A DNA stretch of 64,000 nt from assembly GCF_020010905.1 (NCBI RefSeq), contig NZ_JAGJBY010000001.1, positions 4,174,001 through 4,238,000 on the forward strand. The letters are read 5' to 3'. The DNA is from Streptomyces acidiscabies (GTDB taxonomy: Bacteria; Actinomycetota; Actinomycetes; Streptomycetales; Streptomycetaceae). The notes below the pieces were generated by a model that saw nothing but the letters and a program-made list of their open reading frames with translations, searched no databases and was not told where the DNA came from. This document shows positions 52,303 to 60,681 of the stretch, in pieces. Within the stretch, counting starts at the first letter, position 1, and every line of letters begins with the position of its first letter. The position numbers and the translations under genes were made by a program.

Positions 52303-53579
52303 CGGTGGATCTCCTCGCCGTACAGGCTGTCGAGCAGGTCGTCCGCCGGACAGCGGCCCGGGACGACGTAACGGTCGTAGTAATCGGTTACCGCGTCGAT
52401 CACCGCCGGGGACGCGCCCAGGCGGGGCAGGGCCTCCAGGGCCGCCGCGAAGCACGCCTGCGCGATCTCGTGCAGCTCCGGATCGCCGAGGCCCTCGCGG
52501 GCGGCCGTGATCCACAGCGGGTTGTGCGGGGCCGGTTGCGACCGCGTGCGTTCCACCAGCGGTTTCACCGCGCGGTAGGCGCGCTCGGCGGCCTCCGGGT
52601 CGTCGAACAGGGCCGTCGTCACCGCGAGCGGGACGATCCAGCCGTCCTCGCCGGGCTGCGCGTCGATCATCCGCAGCTCCAGGTGACCGCGCGGGCGCAC
52701 CGGCGGGAACAGGGTCGAGATGTGGTAGTCGAGGTCCGCGCGGGTCGGGGTGCCGGTGCGGATCCACTCCCGGAAGGTCAGGTCCTCCGGCACGTCCCAC
52801 GGCCCGCTGTCGCGCCGTACGCACATCACCGGCGCGTCCAGGACCAGCCGCGACCACGCGTCGCGCGGGGCGTGCGCGAGGTCGGGGCCGCCCGCGCGGC
52901 CTGTGCCGATCTCCAGCCACAGGAGCTGCCGCGTCGAACGCCAGCCGGTGGGTTCCGCGCCGAGCAGCGGGGAGTTCGCGAACGCCGCGACCAGGACGGC
53001 GCCCAGGTGGTGCGCCAGCCACCAGCGCCGGCCGAGCCCCAGCGGCCCCGGCTCCTCGAACCCGGCGTCCAGGCACACCTGCACCGACGCCGAGGTGCAC
53101 ATCATCGCCCTGCCCGCCGGGCCCGTCCGGTCGAGATACGCCTCCATCGCGTCGTACCGGGGCTCGCGCAGGTAGCGGCGGGGGCCGTGCCAGGGGTCGG
53201 TGCCGATACCGGCGAGCGCGAGGCCCAGCGGGGCCAGTGCGGCGCGTACGGCGGTGAGGTCCGCCGAGACCGTGTTCACGCACTCCGTCAGGGAGGCGGC
53301 CGGGCGGGAGCTGAGCTCCAGCTGTCCGCCGGGTTCCACGGTGAGCGCGGAGTCCAGCGGGATGTTTCTGAGGGCCTCGTAGGCCGTTTCCAGTCGGGTA
53401 CGGGTCACCGGGCGGCGGGGTTCGGTCAGCTCGTGGACGAGCCACTCGACCTCCACGCCGACCGTCCGGGGCGGGCCGGTCTTGAAGCAGATGCCCCTGA
53501 CCAGGGCTTCCACCTCAGCCTCCGTCACGGCTGTACGGACGTCCGTACAGTCGCCGCCGTCACTCACAGAGTCGGACAT
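52299..53579 (-). CDS. egtA: Ergothioneine-pathway glutamate-cysteine ligase EgtA
   Basis: 426 residues from ATG 53579 with AGGAGG upstream; the longer frame is untranslated leader. Glutamate-cysteine ligase fold: GVEVEWLV, EPGGQLELSS, MCTSASVQV, HLELRMIDAQPG. Makes gamma-glutamylcysteine for EgtB. First gene of the four-gene operon; egtE, the final lyase, is absent as usual in Streptomyces. Confidence 0.94.
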   Translation of the reverse strand: MSDSVSDGGDCTDVRTAVTEAEVEALVRGICFKTGPPRTVGVEVEWLVHELTEPRRPVTRTRLETAYEALRNIPLDSALTVEPGGQLELSSRPAASLTECVNTVSADLTAVRAALAPLGLALAGIGTDPWHGPRRYLREPRYDAMEAYLDRTGPAGRAMMCTSASVQVCLDAGFEEPGPLGLGRRWWLAHHLGAVLVAAFANSPLLGAEPTGWRSTRQLLWLEIGTGRAGGPDLAHAPRDAWSRLVLDAPVMCVRRDSGPWDVPEDLTFREWIRTGTPTRADLDYHISTLFPPVRPRGHLELRMIDAQPGEDGWIVPLAVTTALFDDPEAAERAYRAVKPLVERTRSQPAPHNPLWITAAREGLGDPELHEIAQACFAAALEALPRLGASPAVIDAVTDYYDRYVVPGRCPADDLLDSLYGEEIHR

Positions 53580-53895
53580 TCGGGATCCTCCTGGGGTTCC
53601 ACCATGCCATCGGTCCGGCTCGGACGGGCGCCCGGCCGGGATCACTCGTCCCACCCAAAGCCCTCGGGGCGGATCCCACAAGGGGGCGAAACGGGGTGTA
53701 ACGGCTTTCTTCTCGGGGTTCCTCCGCACGTCACGCTGTCGTCGTGCCGGCGTCCCGCGGGCGTATCCGGGGCGTATCCGGGACGTATTCGGGGCGGGAA
53801 AATCCGTTGCGGGGTGCGTCCCGGGTCGCGGACGATGGTTGCATGAGCACGACAGGGGAGGGCGTCGCGTTCATGGCGTCCACGGGGGTGACGCC
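53580..53895. other. Divergent promoter region egtA / PARG-like gene
   Basis: 316 bp between divergent starts. It contains three tandem imperfect 11-bp units at 53761-53793 (GCGTATCCGGG twice, then ACGTATTCGGG), on the side of the PARG-like gene. Such repeats may be regulator sites; no gene is supported here. Confidence 0.55.
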
Positions 53896-54684
53896 ATGAG
53901 CGCGCGGCTCAGGGGGATCGCCAAGGAGACGGTCCAGATCGTCTCGGCGGGGGGCTACCGGGGGGTGTCCTTCGGCGCGGCCGTCGAAGCGGCGCGGGCG
54001 GGTACGCGGATGGTGGGACCGGAGGCCGTTCCCTGCACGCCGGTCCCCGTGACCGGCACCGTCATCGACGTCACCGGCGAGAGCAGTCTCGAAGCGGCCC
54101 GCCGCCTCGCCGACCAGCCTGTCGCCGTCCTCAATTTCGCCTCCGCGCGGAATCCCGGCGGGGGTTTTCTGAACGGCGCGCAGGCTCAGGAAGAGGCTTT
54201 GTGCCGGGCTTCCGCGCTATATGCGTGTCTGCTTGAGGCGCCCGAATTCTTCGCATATCACCGGTCCCATCGGGACCCCTTTTACAGCGACCGGGTCATT
54301 CATTCACCCGGGGTTCCTGTTTTCCGGGACGACCGAGGTCGCCTCCTCGACGAACCTTTTCACGCCGGTTTCCTGACCGCTGCCGCGCCCAACGCCGGGG
54401 TGATCCGGCGGACCTTGCCGGAGCGTGTCGACGAGGTGCCGGGGGCCCTGGCGGTGCGTGCCGAGCGGGTGTTGGAGACCGCCGTCGCGTTCGGGTACCG
54501 GCGCGTGGTGCTCGGCGCCTGGGGGTGCGGGGTGTTCCAGAACGATCCGGTCCAGGTGGCCGGGGTGTTTCGGGAATTGCTGGACGGGAGGTTTTCCGGG
54601 GCGTTCGAGAGGGTGGTTTTCGGGGTGCTGGACCGGACGCCGGGTGCGGTGGTCCGGGGGGCTTTCTCCGAGGCGTTCGCGTAA
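53896..54684 (+). CDS. Microbial-type PARG-like protein (TIGR02452 family)
   Basis: 262 residues from ATG 53896. The bacterial poly(ADP-ribose) glycohydrolase signature G-G-G-x(6-8)-Q-E-E is present as NPGGGFLNGAQAQEEALCRAS, followed by YSDRVIHSPGVPVFRD and the macrodomain-like GYRRVVLGAWGCGVFQN. Both catalytic glutamates are kept, so removal of ADP-ribose chains or monomers is plausible. No ADP-ribosyltransferase lies next to it. Confidence 0.85.
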   Translation: MSARLRGIAKETVQIVSAGGYRGVSFGAAVEAARAGTRMVGPEAVPCTPVPVTGTVIDVTGESSLEAARRLADQPVAVLNFASARNPGGGFLNGAQAQEEALCRASALYACLLEAPEFFAYHRSHRDPFYSDRVIHSPGVPVFRDDRGRLLDEPFHAGFLTAAAPNAGVIRRTLPERVDEVPGALAVRAERVLETAVAFGYRRVVLGAWGCGVFQNDPVQVAGVFRELLDGRFSGAFERVVFGVLDRTPGAVVRGAFSEAFA

Positions 54685-54714
54685 GGGCCGCTTTCCGCGG
54701 CCCTCACTCATCGT

Positions 54715-55161
54715 CTATGTCCAGCCGTACCGCTCGTGCAGCCGCTGCCGTACGAGATTGAAGCGGCCCCGGTCCAGCGCGCACGCCTCGCGGCGCATGC
54801 CGTCCTCGTGCAGGCGCAGCACCCTGTCCACGTCCACCCACGAGTCGCGGCCCGACTTGTCCCACGGGCCGTTGCCGATGGGGACCCACTCGCGGTCGGC
54901 GTCGTGGCGTTTGCTGGAGAGCTGGACCGCGAGCAGGGTGCCCCGGGGTTCGCGGGCCACGACCAGGACGGGGCGGTCCTTGCCCCGGCCGTCGTTCTCC
55001 TCGAAGGGGACCCAGGTCCAGACGATCTCGCCGGGATCGGGGTCGCCGTCGTGCTCGGGCGCGTACTCGGTGCGGACACGGCCGACCTCACGGGGGTCGG
55101 CCTCGGTGGTCGCGGTGGCGCCGAAGCGGCCCGGGACGTCGTCATCGGTGAACGTACTCAC
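54715..55161 (-). CDS. PemK/MazF-family protein, no antitoxin visible
   Basis: 148 residues from GTG 55161. The acidic N-terminal ~45 residues precede a MazF-like SH3-type core: DPGEIVWTWVPFEE, RPVLVVAREPRGTLLAVQLSS, SWVDVDRVLRL and a C-terminal helix. MazF/PemK toxins are mRNA interferases; however the family also includes chromosomal housekeeping members. No antitoxin frame is adjacent and the longer N-terminus is atypical, so it may not be a classic toxin. Confidence 0.78.
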   Translation of the reverse strand: MSTFTDDDVPGRFGATATTEADPREVGRVRTEYAPEHDGDPDPGEIVWTWVPFEENDGRGKDRPVLVVAREPRGTLLAVQLSSKRHDADREWVPIGNGPWDKSGRDSWVDVDRVLRLHEDGMRREACALDRGRFNLVRQRLHERYGWT

Positions 55162-55204
55162 GACATGCAGCCTAGAGGTCGGTGAGTGAGACGAGTACGA
55201 GTGT

Positions 55205-55232
55205 GAGGCGAGCCCCGCGTGGGGCTCGCCTC
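55205..55232 (-). terminator. Terminator after the flotillin gene
   Basis: GAGGCGAGCCCC and GGGGCTCGCCTC form a perfect 12-bp stem with a 4-base loop, just downstream of the minus-strand flotillin stop. Confidence 0.85.
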
Positions 55233-55255
55233 GACTCGCGTACGTATTAAGCGAG

Positions 55256-56734
55256 TTACTCCTTGTCGACCGCGACCTTCTGAGCCACGGGAGACGCCAC
55301 CGGCGACACGGCCGGAGCGACCGCCGCCTGCCCATCAGGGCTCATCGACGCCAGCAACTGGCGTGCCAGGCCAAGGCCCGTACCGCCCATCGTCAGCGCC
55401 TTCGCGAACAACTCCCCCATCCCCTCGGCCCCGTTGAGCAACACCATGTTGTCGACGTTGCCGAACGCGGACGCCCCCGCCTGGACGATCTCCGGCCACT
55501 TCTCGGCGAGTTGCTGCGCGACGACGGCCTCCTGGTTCTCGGCGAGGGCAGCGGCCCGCGCCTTGATCGCCTCGGCCTCGGCGAGCCCCTTCGCCCGGGT
55601 CGACTCGGCGGCGGCGAGCCCCTTGGCCTGAGCGGCGGCAGCCTCCGCCTCACCGGTCGCGCGGGTCGACGCGGCCGACGCCGTACCCCGCGCCTTCGTC
55701 GCCTCGGCCTCCGCACCGGCCGCCTGCTTGACCCTGGACGCCTCGGCCGCGGCGGCGAGTTCGGTCTCCTTCGCCTTGGCCTGCGCCGCCGAGATCCGCG
55801 CGTCGCGCTCGGCCTCCGCGAGGGTGCGCTTCTCGTACGCTTGAGCGTCGGCCGGTTTACGGACGTCCGCCTGGAGCTGCTGCTCGCGCCGCTGCGCCTC
55901 CAGTTCGGCGACGCGGGTCTCCTGCACGACGACTTCTTGCCGCGCCCCCGCCTCGGCAAGTGGCCCCGCCTGCCGGGCCTTTGCCGCAGCGTGGTCGCGC
56001 TCGGCCTGGTAACCGGCCTGGAGGATCTCGCTGTCGCGCGTCGCCTCCGACATCCGCGCCGCCGCCTGCTGCTCCGCCTCGGTGGCGAGCCGGTTGGCCT
56101 CGGCCTGCGCGATGCGCGCGTCCCGCTGGACGGCCGCAGCGTGCGGCATCGCCAGGTTCTGGATGTACCCGGTCGGGTCCTCGATCTCGTGGATCTGCAA
56201 CGAGTCGACGATCAGCCCGAGTTTCTCCATCTCGGTCCCGCACGCCGCCCGGGTCTGCCCGGTCAGTTTCTCCCGGTCGCGGATCATGTCCTCGACCGTC
56301 AACCCGCCCACGATGGACCGCAGATGACCGGCGAACACGTTGTGCACGCGCTCCGACATCAGCCGCTGCTGGTCCAGGAACCGGCGGGCCGCGTTGGCGA
56401 TCGACACGAAGTCGTCACCCACCTTGAAGATGACAACTCCGCGCACCTTCAGCGGAATCCCCTGGTGCGTGACGCAATCCACCTGCAACTCGGTCTCGTT
56501 GAGGTCGAGCGACAGCTTGCGCACCGCCTGCACGCCCGGCATCACCAGCGTGCCGCGCCCCGTGACGATCCGGAACCCCATCCCCGCTTCGAGACCCTCG
56601 GTCCGATGGTTCGAACCCGAGATGACCAGCGCCTCGTTGGGCTCCGCCACCCGCCACATCATCTTGAACAAACCGATCACGGCGAGCACGGCGACAACCG
56701 TCACACCCGCAACGACGCCGATGACCATCGGCAT
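55256..56734 (-). CDS. Flotillin/SPFH-domain membrane protein
   Basis: 492 residues from ATG 56734 (AAGGGGG upstream). Membrane segment ~4-24, SPFH domain ~28-200 (VHNVFAGHLRSIVGGLTVEDM), then a long Ala/Glu/Lys coiled coil ~205-410 typical of flotillins, and a conserved end DNMVLLNGAEGMGELF. Scaffolds membrane microdomains. An NfeD-like protein is encoded upstream on the same strand, the usual flotillin partner. Confidence 0.92.
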   Translation of the reverse strand: MPMVIGVVAGVTVVAVLAVIGLFKMMWRVAEPNEALVISGSNHRTEGLEAGMGFRIVTGRGTLVMPGVQAVRKLSLDLNETELQVDCVTHQGIPLKVRGVVIFKVGDDFVSIANAARRFLDQQRLMSERVHNVFAGHLRSIVGGLTVEDMIRDREKLTGQTRAACGTEMEKLGLIVDSLQIHEIEDPTGYIQNLAMPHAAAVQRDARIAQAEANRLATEAEQQAAARMSEATRDSEILQAGYQAERDHAAAKARQAGPLAEAGARQEVVVQETRVAELEAQRREQQLQADVRKPADAQAYEKRTLAEAERDARISAAQAKAKETELAAAAEASRVKQAAGAEAEATKARGTASAASTRATGEAEAAAAQAKGLAAAESTRAKGLAEAEAIKARAAALAENQEAVVAQQLAEKWPEIVQAGASAFGNVDNMVLLNGAEGMGELFAKALTMGGTGLGLARQLLASMSPDGQAAVAPAVSPVASPVAQKVAVDKE

Positions 56735-56868
56735 ACGCCCCCTTGTGATGGTGCCCTTTCGGCACCGAACGAAAGGGAGTGTGCGCCCGCGCGCGCCCCA
56801 GGAGAAGAGACCGCCCGATCTTTGTCACAACCTTGACGAACATCTCTCTCACCTGGGACTTCGTACGC

Positions 56869-57093
56869 TCAACTGTCGTACGCGGCCGTCACGTACACGG
56901 TCCTCGGCGGCAGGTGCTCCACCACCATCACCACCGTCCCCGTCGCGAACCGTTCCCCGTTGTTCGCCGGATACGCGAGGAAGTGCTCCGCCCCGCCCCG
57001 CACCCGGACGATGACCTCCCCGACGAGCCCGGGCCCGATCGCCCCCGTGACCCGCCCCATGAGCCCGACCATCGACACATCGTCCATCTTCAC
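56869..57093 (-). CDS. NfeD-like OB-fold protein (stand-alone)
   Basis: 74 residues: LMGRVTGAIGPGLVGEVIVRV, then GERFATGTVVMVVEHLPPRT. This beta-barrel pattern is that of the cytosolic C-terminal domain of NfeD proteins that work with flotillins, here without the membrane part. GTG 57093 or ATG 57087 could be the start; no strong ribosome site. 134 bp upstream of the flotillin gene. Confidence 0.75.
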   Translation of the reverse strand: MKMDDVSMVGLMGRVTGAIGPGLVGEVIVRVRGGAEHFLAYPANNGERFATGTVVMVVEHLPPRTVYVTAAYDS

Positions 57094-57208
57094 AGGTTAG
57101 GCCAGTGCCCAACCCATTGACGTGTCTCATTCACACCCCTACCTTCTGATCGACTTTCCGAACCTTGTTCGGCGGGTCGAACCCCACAGAGTGTCAGGGA
57201 GAGCCGCC

Positions 57209-58603
57209 ATGACCACACACCCCCATCCCCCCACGCCGTCCCGCCGCAGCCTGCTGCGCGCGCTCGCGATCGTTCCCGCCGCCGCCCTCGTCCTCGGCGA
57301 GGCCCCCGGACTGCTGGGGAGCGCGCTGGCCGCCGCGCCCGCCAGCGGTTCCGCGACCCGGTACACCATCGTCCCGTTCCTCAACAGCGACGACGGGACG
57401 GTGAACGTCTACACGTCCGACGACGGCACCGACTTCCGGCTCGCGAAGTCCTCCGCGTACACGCCGCCGAGCAACCGCATCCGGGACGCGAGTGTCTTCA
57501 AGCACACGGACGGCAACTACTACCTGACGTACACCACGCACACCTGGCAGGACGTCAGCACGACGATCGGGTTCGCGCGCAGCTCCGACCGGGTCAACTG
57601 GACGTTCCTGTACGACTACACGGTGCCGATCGCGAACCTGTCCCGTGCCTGGGCGCCGGAGTGGTTCGTCGACAGCGACGGCAGCGTCAACGTCATCGTC
57701 TCCTGCTCGCTCACCAGCGACGAGTGGATCTTCACGCCGTACCGCCTCAGGGCCACGAACTCGGCGCTGACCGCGTGGAGTTCACCGGTCGCCCTGTCCG
57801 GCATCGGCGCCAACCACATCGACACGTACATCGTGAAGACCGGTTCGACCTATCACGCGTTCACGAAGAACGAGACGACCAAGTACATCGAGTACGCCAC
57901 CGCGTCCTCCCTCAACGGCCCCTACACGATCTCGAAGACGGGCGACTGGGCCGGCTGGGGCAGCTACCGCGAGGGCCCCTCGGTGATCCAGCTCGACAAC
58001 GGCGCCTGGCGGATCTACTTCGACGGCTACGGCGACGGCAAGTACTACTACAGCGACAGCTACGACACCTTCGCGACCTGGTCCGCGCCGAAGGCCCTGC
58101 CCGGGATCTCCGGTACGGCACGCCACTTCACGGTCATCAAGGAGACCGTCTCCGGCGGCCCGGCGATCACGCGGAACGCGACGCGGTCCTTCCAGTCCGT
58201 CAACTACCCCACCCGGTACTGGGAGCAGCAGTCCGCTCTGCTCAACCTCCCGGTGATCACCGGCTCCAGCGCCACCGCCGACAAACAGGCCGCGACCTTC
58301 ACGGTCGTCGCCGGACTGGCCGACTCTAACGGCTACTCGCTGCGCGACGCGTCCGGCAAGTACCTGCGGCACTGGGACTTCCGGGGCCGGTTCGACACGA
58401 ACGACGGAACGTCGACGTTCGCCCGCGACGCGACGTTCGTCGCGCGCACGGGCAGTACGTCGGGCGCGGTGCGCTTCGAGTCGTACAACTACCCCGGCTA
58501 CTACCTGCGCCACTGGGACTACCAACTCCGCGTGGACCCGACGGACGGCACGGACGTCTTCAGACAGGACAGCTCGTTCGTCCCGGTGACGGCCTGGGGC
58601 TGA
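57209..58603 (+). CDS. Secreted GH43-like protein with AbfB arabinose-binding domain
   Basis: 464 residues from ATG 57209 (GGGAGA upstream). Twin-arginine-type signal (SRRSLLRALAIVPAAALVLG). Residues ~50-320 look like a five-bladed propeller of the GH43 type (repeated SDDG/DASVFKHTDGNYYLTYTTH, WAPEWFVDSDGSVNVIVS, YREGPSVIQLDNGAW). Residues ~325-464 are an AbfB beta-trefoil (SVNYPTRYWEQQ, LRHWDFRGRFDTND, YNYPGYYLRHWDY) that binds arabinofuranose side chains. Probably acts on arabinose-containing plant polysaccharide outside the cell. Confidence 0.88.
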   Translation: MTTHPHPPTPSRRSLLRALAIVPAAALVLGEAPGLLGSALAAAPASGSATRYTIVPFLNSDDGTVNVYTSDDGTDFRLAKSSAYTPPSNRIRDASVFKHTDGNYYLTYTTHTWQDVSTTIGFARSSDRVNWTFLYDYTVPIANLSRAWAPEWFVDSDGSVNVIVSCSLTSDEWIFTPYRLRATNSALTAWSSPVALSGIGANHIDTYIVKTGSTYHAFTKNETTKYIEYATASSLNGPYTISKTGDWAGWGSYREGPSVIQLDNGAWRIYFDGYGDGKYYYSDSYDTFATWSAPKALPGISGTARHFTVIKETVSGGPAITRNATRSFQSVNYPTRYWEQQSALLNLPVITGSSATADKQAATFTVVAGLADSNGYSLRDASGKYLRHWDFRGRFDTNDGTSTFARDATFVARTGSTSGAVRFESYNYPGYYLRHWDYQLRVDPTDGTDVFRQDSSFVPVTAWG

Positions 58604-58683
58604 CCTGTACCTCCCCTGACCTGGGAAGCGGCGTCGGAGGGTGTGGAGGACTGCCCGCTACTTCCCTCGTTTTCCCGGGAGTT

Positions 58684-58720
58684 CCCGGCCTGGTGTGCAA
58701 TAAATGTGCACCAGGCCGGG
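58684..58720 (+). terminator. Terminator of the GH43-like gene
   Basis: CCCGGCCTGGTG at 58684-58695 pairs perfectly over 12 bp with CACCAGGCCGGG at 58709-58720; the 13-base loop contains TGCA-ATAAATG-TGCA-like sequence that can extend the stem. Confidence 0.85.
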
Positions 58721-59244
58721 CGGGGGCGGTCGTTGAGGCCGCTCGGTGGGGTGTACGGCTTGGTCGGTCCGGCATCGGAGCCTTGGCCTGGGCGCATAGG
58801 CCAGTCACGGCGCTTTCCCCATCGACTTGCCGACTCTCAGGAGCTGGCGGGGAAGGACGCGCGCGGTGGGTACCGGCACGGCCGGTTGCAGGGCGGTGGT
58901 GTCAGTGAGGGCACTGGCTGAAGGGACCGAGCGGAGGGCCTTCGGGAGGCGTGGATTTCGGGTTGATGCGTGGGTCCGGCCGCTGTGTGCCCTCGTGGCC
59001 GCCGACTGCGCTGCTGTTCTCGGTGGAACTTCTCGTCCATGGTTCGCTGTTGGGTCGGGCACGGATACTTGACGTCCGCCATCGAGAAGTTCACCGACGT
59101 CCGATTTCCGCTGAGACCTTGCGCACGGAGCTGCATATCGGGGCAGGACGCGCCCGGCAACTGGTCGCTCTCATCAGAGATACGTGATCTGTTCAGAAGT
59201 CCCCAGAGGGTGTATCAACAGGGTTGAGTTGAGGTCTACCTCGC
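58721..59244. other. Gene-poor stretch with a possible mobile-element gene remnant
   Basis: About 520 bp without a convincing gene. In the plus frame ending at 59187 the segment RPISAETLRTELHIGAGRAR resembles the DNA-binding end of proteins encoded by actinomycete integrative elements (S-A-x-T-L-x-x-x-L-x-I-G-x-x-R-A-R), but the sequence upstream of it has no matching N-terminus. Read as decayed DNA. Confidence 0.4.
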
Positions 59245-59990
59245 AGTTACAACGGCTAACACAATGAGCTGAGTTGTCGGTGGGTGATCAGGCAGCAGGC
59301 GAGTTTGAGGACTGCTTCGTGGATGTCGGCTCGGTGTTTCTCGACCACCCACCGGTAGGTGCCCAGTCCGGTGCCGTGTCGTGTTCCGCGGCGGGCGATG
59401 GCCCGCACGATGCCGCGTTCGCGGACCTGGTCGCGGTCGATGTCGTGGTCGTTGCCGCCGGTCGGCAGGACGGCGAGCGGGGTGCCGTGTCCGTCGGTGA
59501 TGAGGTGGTGTTTCGAGCCGGCCCGGCTGCGGTCGACCGGCGAGGGGCCCGTGTGGTGCCCCCTTTCAGGGCTCTGACGTGGGAGGAGTCGACCACGCAG
59601 CGGGACCGGTCCAGGCGTGAGGCTGCGTTCAGTTCGGCGAGCGGAATCTCGTGGAGCCGCTGCCACACGCCGGCCTCGTTCCAGTCCCGCAGGCGACGCC
59701 AGCAGGTCGTGCCCGAACCGAAGCCCAGTTCTTTCGGGAGGTACTCCCACTGGATGCCGGTGTGCAGCACGTAGAGGATCCCGCACAGCACCTCCCGGTC
59801 CGGTAACGCCTTGCGGCCCGGGTACCCGAAGCGCCGTTCGCGCTGCGGCAGCAGCGGCTCCAGACGGTCCCACAGGTCATCCGACACGATCCACGGCGAT
59901 GTCCCCACGCCAGGCCGAACGCTCAACCCCCGCCCCGGACACGGCCATCAGCGCCGATCCACCTCATCGTGTCAGCCGTTGTTAGAGCAT
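59245..59990. mobile_element. Decayed IS5-family element
   Basis: Imperfect inverted ends flank it: ACAACGGCTAACACAATGAG at 59249-59268 against CTCATCGTGTCAGCCGTTGT at 59963-59982 (two mismatches in 20). It is about 750 bp, short for its type, and its transposase is frameshifted and internally deleted. Confidence 0.8.
59256..59926 (-). pseudogene. Frameshifted, internally deleted IS5-family transposase
   Basis: From 59926 the frame reads IVSDDLWDRLEPLLPQRERR, GIQWEYLPKELGFGSG and CVVDSSHVRALKGG, the N-terminal half of a transposase. Near 59560 it shifts; the other frame continues GPSPVDRSRAGSKHHLITDG to ACCLITHRQLSSLC at 59256. Two segments expected in the full protein are missing (after GGNDHD and after RWVVE), including part of the DDE core, so it is inactive. 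Confidence 0.85.
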
Positions 59991-60053
59991 GCCTGACCAG
60001 CGGAAATCAAGCGATCAGGTTCGGTTCAGATACGGCTTCTGAGGCTGTAGTGC

Positions 60054-60090
60054 CAGCGCCTCCCGCCGACGAGGCTGGTGGGAGGCGCTG
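60054..60090 (-). terminator. Terminator of the toxin-immunity operon
   Basis: CAGCGCCTCCCGCC at 60054-60067 and GGTGGGAGGCGCTG at 60077-60090 make a 14-bp stem with one G-T-type mismatch and a 9-base loop, right after the immunity gene stop on the minus strand. Confidence 0.85.
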
Positions 60091-60106
60091 TCGAGGGTGT
60101 GGTGCT

Positions 60107-60679
60107 TCAGGTCGCGGTCACTCGTGTCAGATTCTTTCCTGCCGTTTCCCCCTGAAGGCGTGTCGAATTCGACATGACCTTTCTTGACAGCTCTTCGTTC
60201 AGAAGCAGTGGGTCGACATTCCCTGGAATTTCCGTACCGCCGTACAGCGCGAGCGAATCCCAGTCGTCGGCGTCGGTGATGCCCCGGTAGTCGCACACGA
60301 GTGCGAGGGTGGGTGTCGACACCTCAAGCACGGTCGAAATGACGGCAGAGGTGAACGTCTGGGCTTCTTCGGCGTTCAAGCCGTCCAGCCAGAATGTCTG
60401 GACTTCGCAGCCGAGCGGTTCGTACGCGTACGAGTCGACGACATTGACGTCAGCCGAGAGCCACCAGTTGATGCTGACGGACGGAAGTCTGAGTCCGATG
60501 ATCAGGTCGAGTACCTCGAAGTCGAGGGGAACGTTATCGCCGTCGACGTTGATCACGCTCGGGGCCTTGGTGGCGGGGTGCGCCAGGGTGACGCTGTGTC
60601 GACCGAAAACGGCCACCTGGTCGGAAAGGACCGACTCGGCGCCCCTCTCCCGGTACCAGCGAATGAATCCGTCTCCCAC
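60107..60679 (-). CDS. Putative immunity protein for the adjacent polymorphic toxin
   Basis: 190 residues from GTG 60679, 2 bp after the toxin stop, so co-translated. Acidic, soluble, alpha/beta by appearance (SVLSDQVAVFGRHSVTLAHP, LDLIIGLRLPSVSINWWLS, VCDYRGITDADDWDSLALYG). No family recognised. Its position directly after the C-terminal toxin domain, its size and acidic character are the usual marks of an immunity protein. Less GC-rich than the core genes, consistent with module exchange. Confidence 0.75.
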   Translation of the reverse strand: MGDGFIRWYRERGAESVLSDQVAVFGRHSVTLAHPATKAPSVINVDGDNVPLDFEVLDLIIGLRLPSVSINWWLSADVNVVDSYAYEPLGCEVQTFWLDGLNAEEAQTFTSAVISTVLEVSTPTLALVCDYRGITDADDWDSLALYGGTEIPGNVDPLLLNEELSRKVMSNSTRLQGETAGKNLTRVTAT

Positions 60680-60681
60680 TT

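Noticed and set aside
58643..59072. Several 80-90 residue frames on both strands
   Set aside because: No ribosome sites, no codon bias and Arg/Gly/Ala-rich random composition; only the short element-like fragment ending at 59187 is noted.
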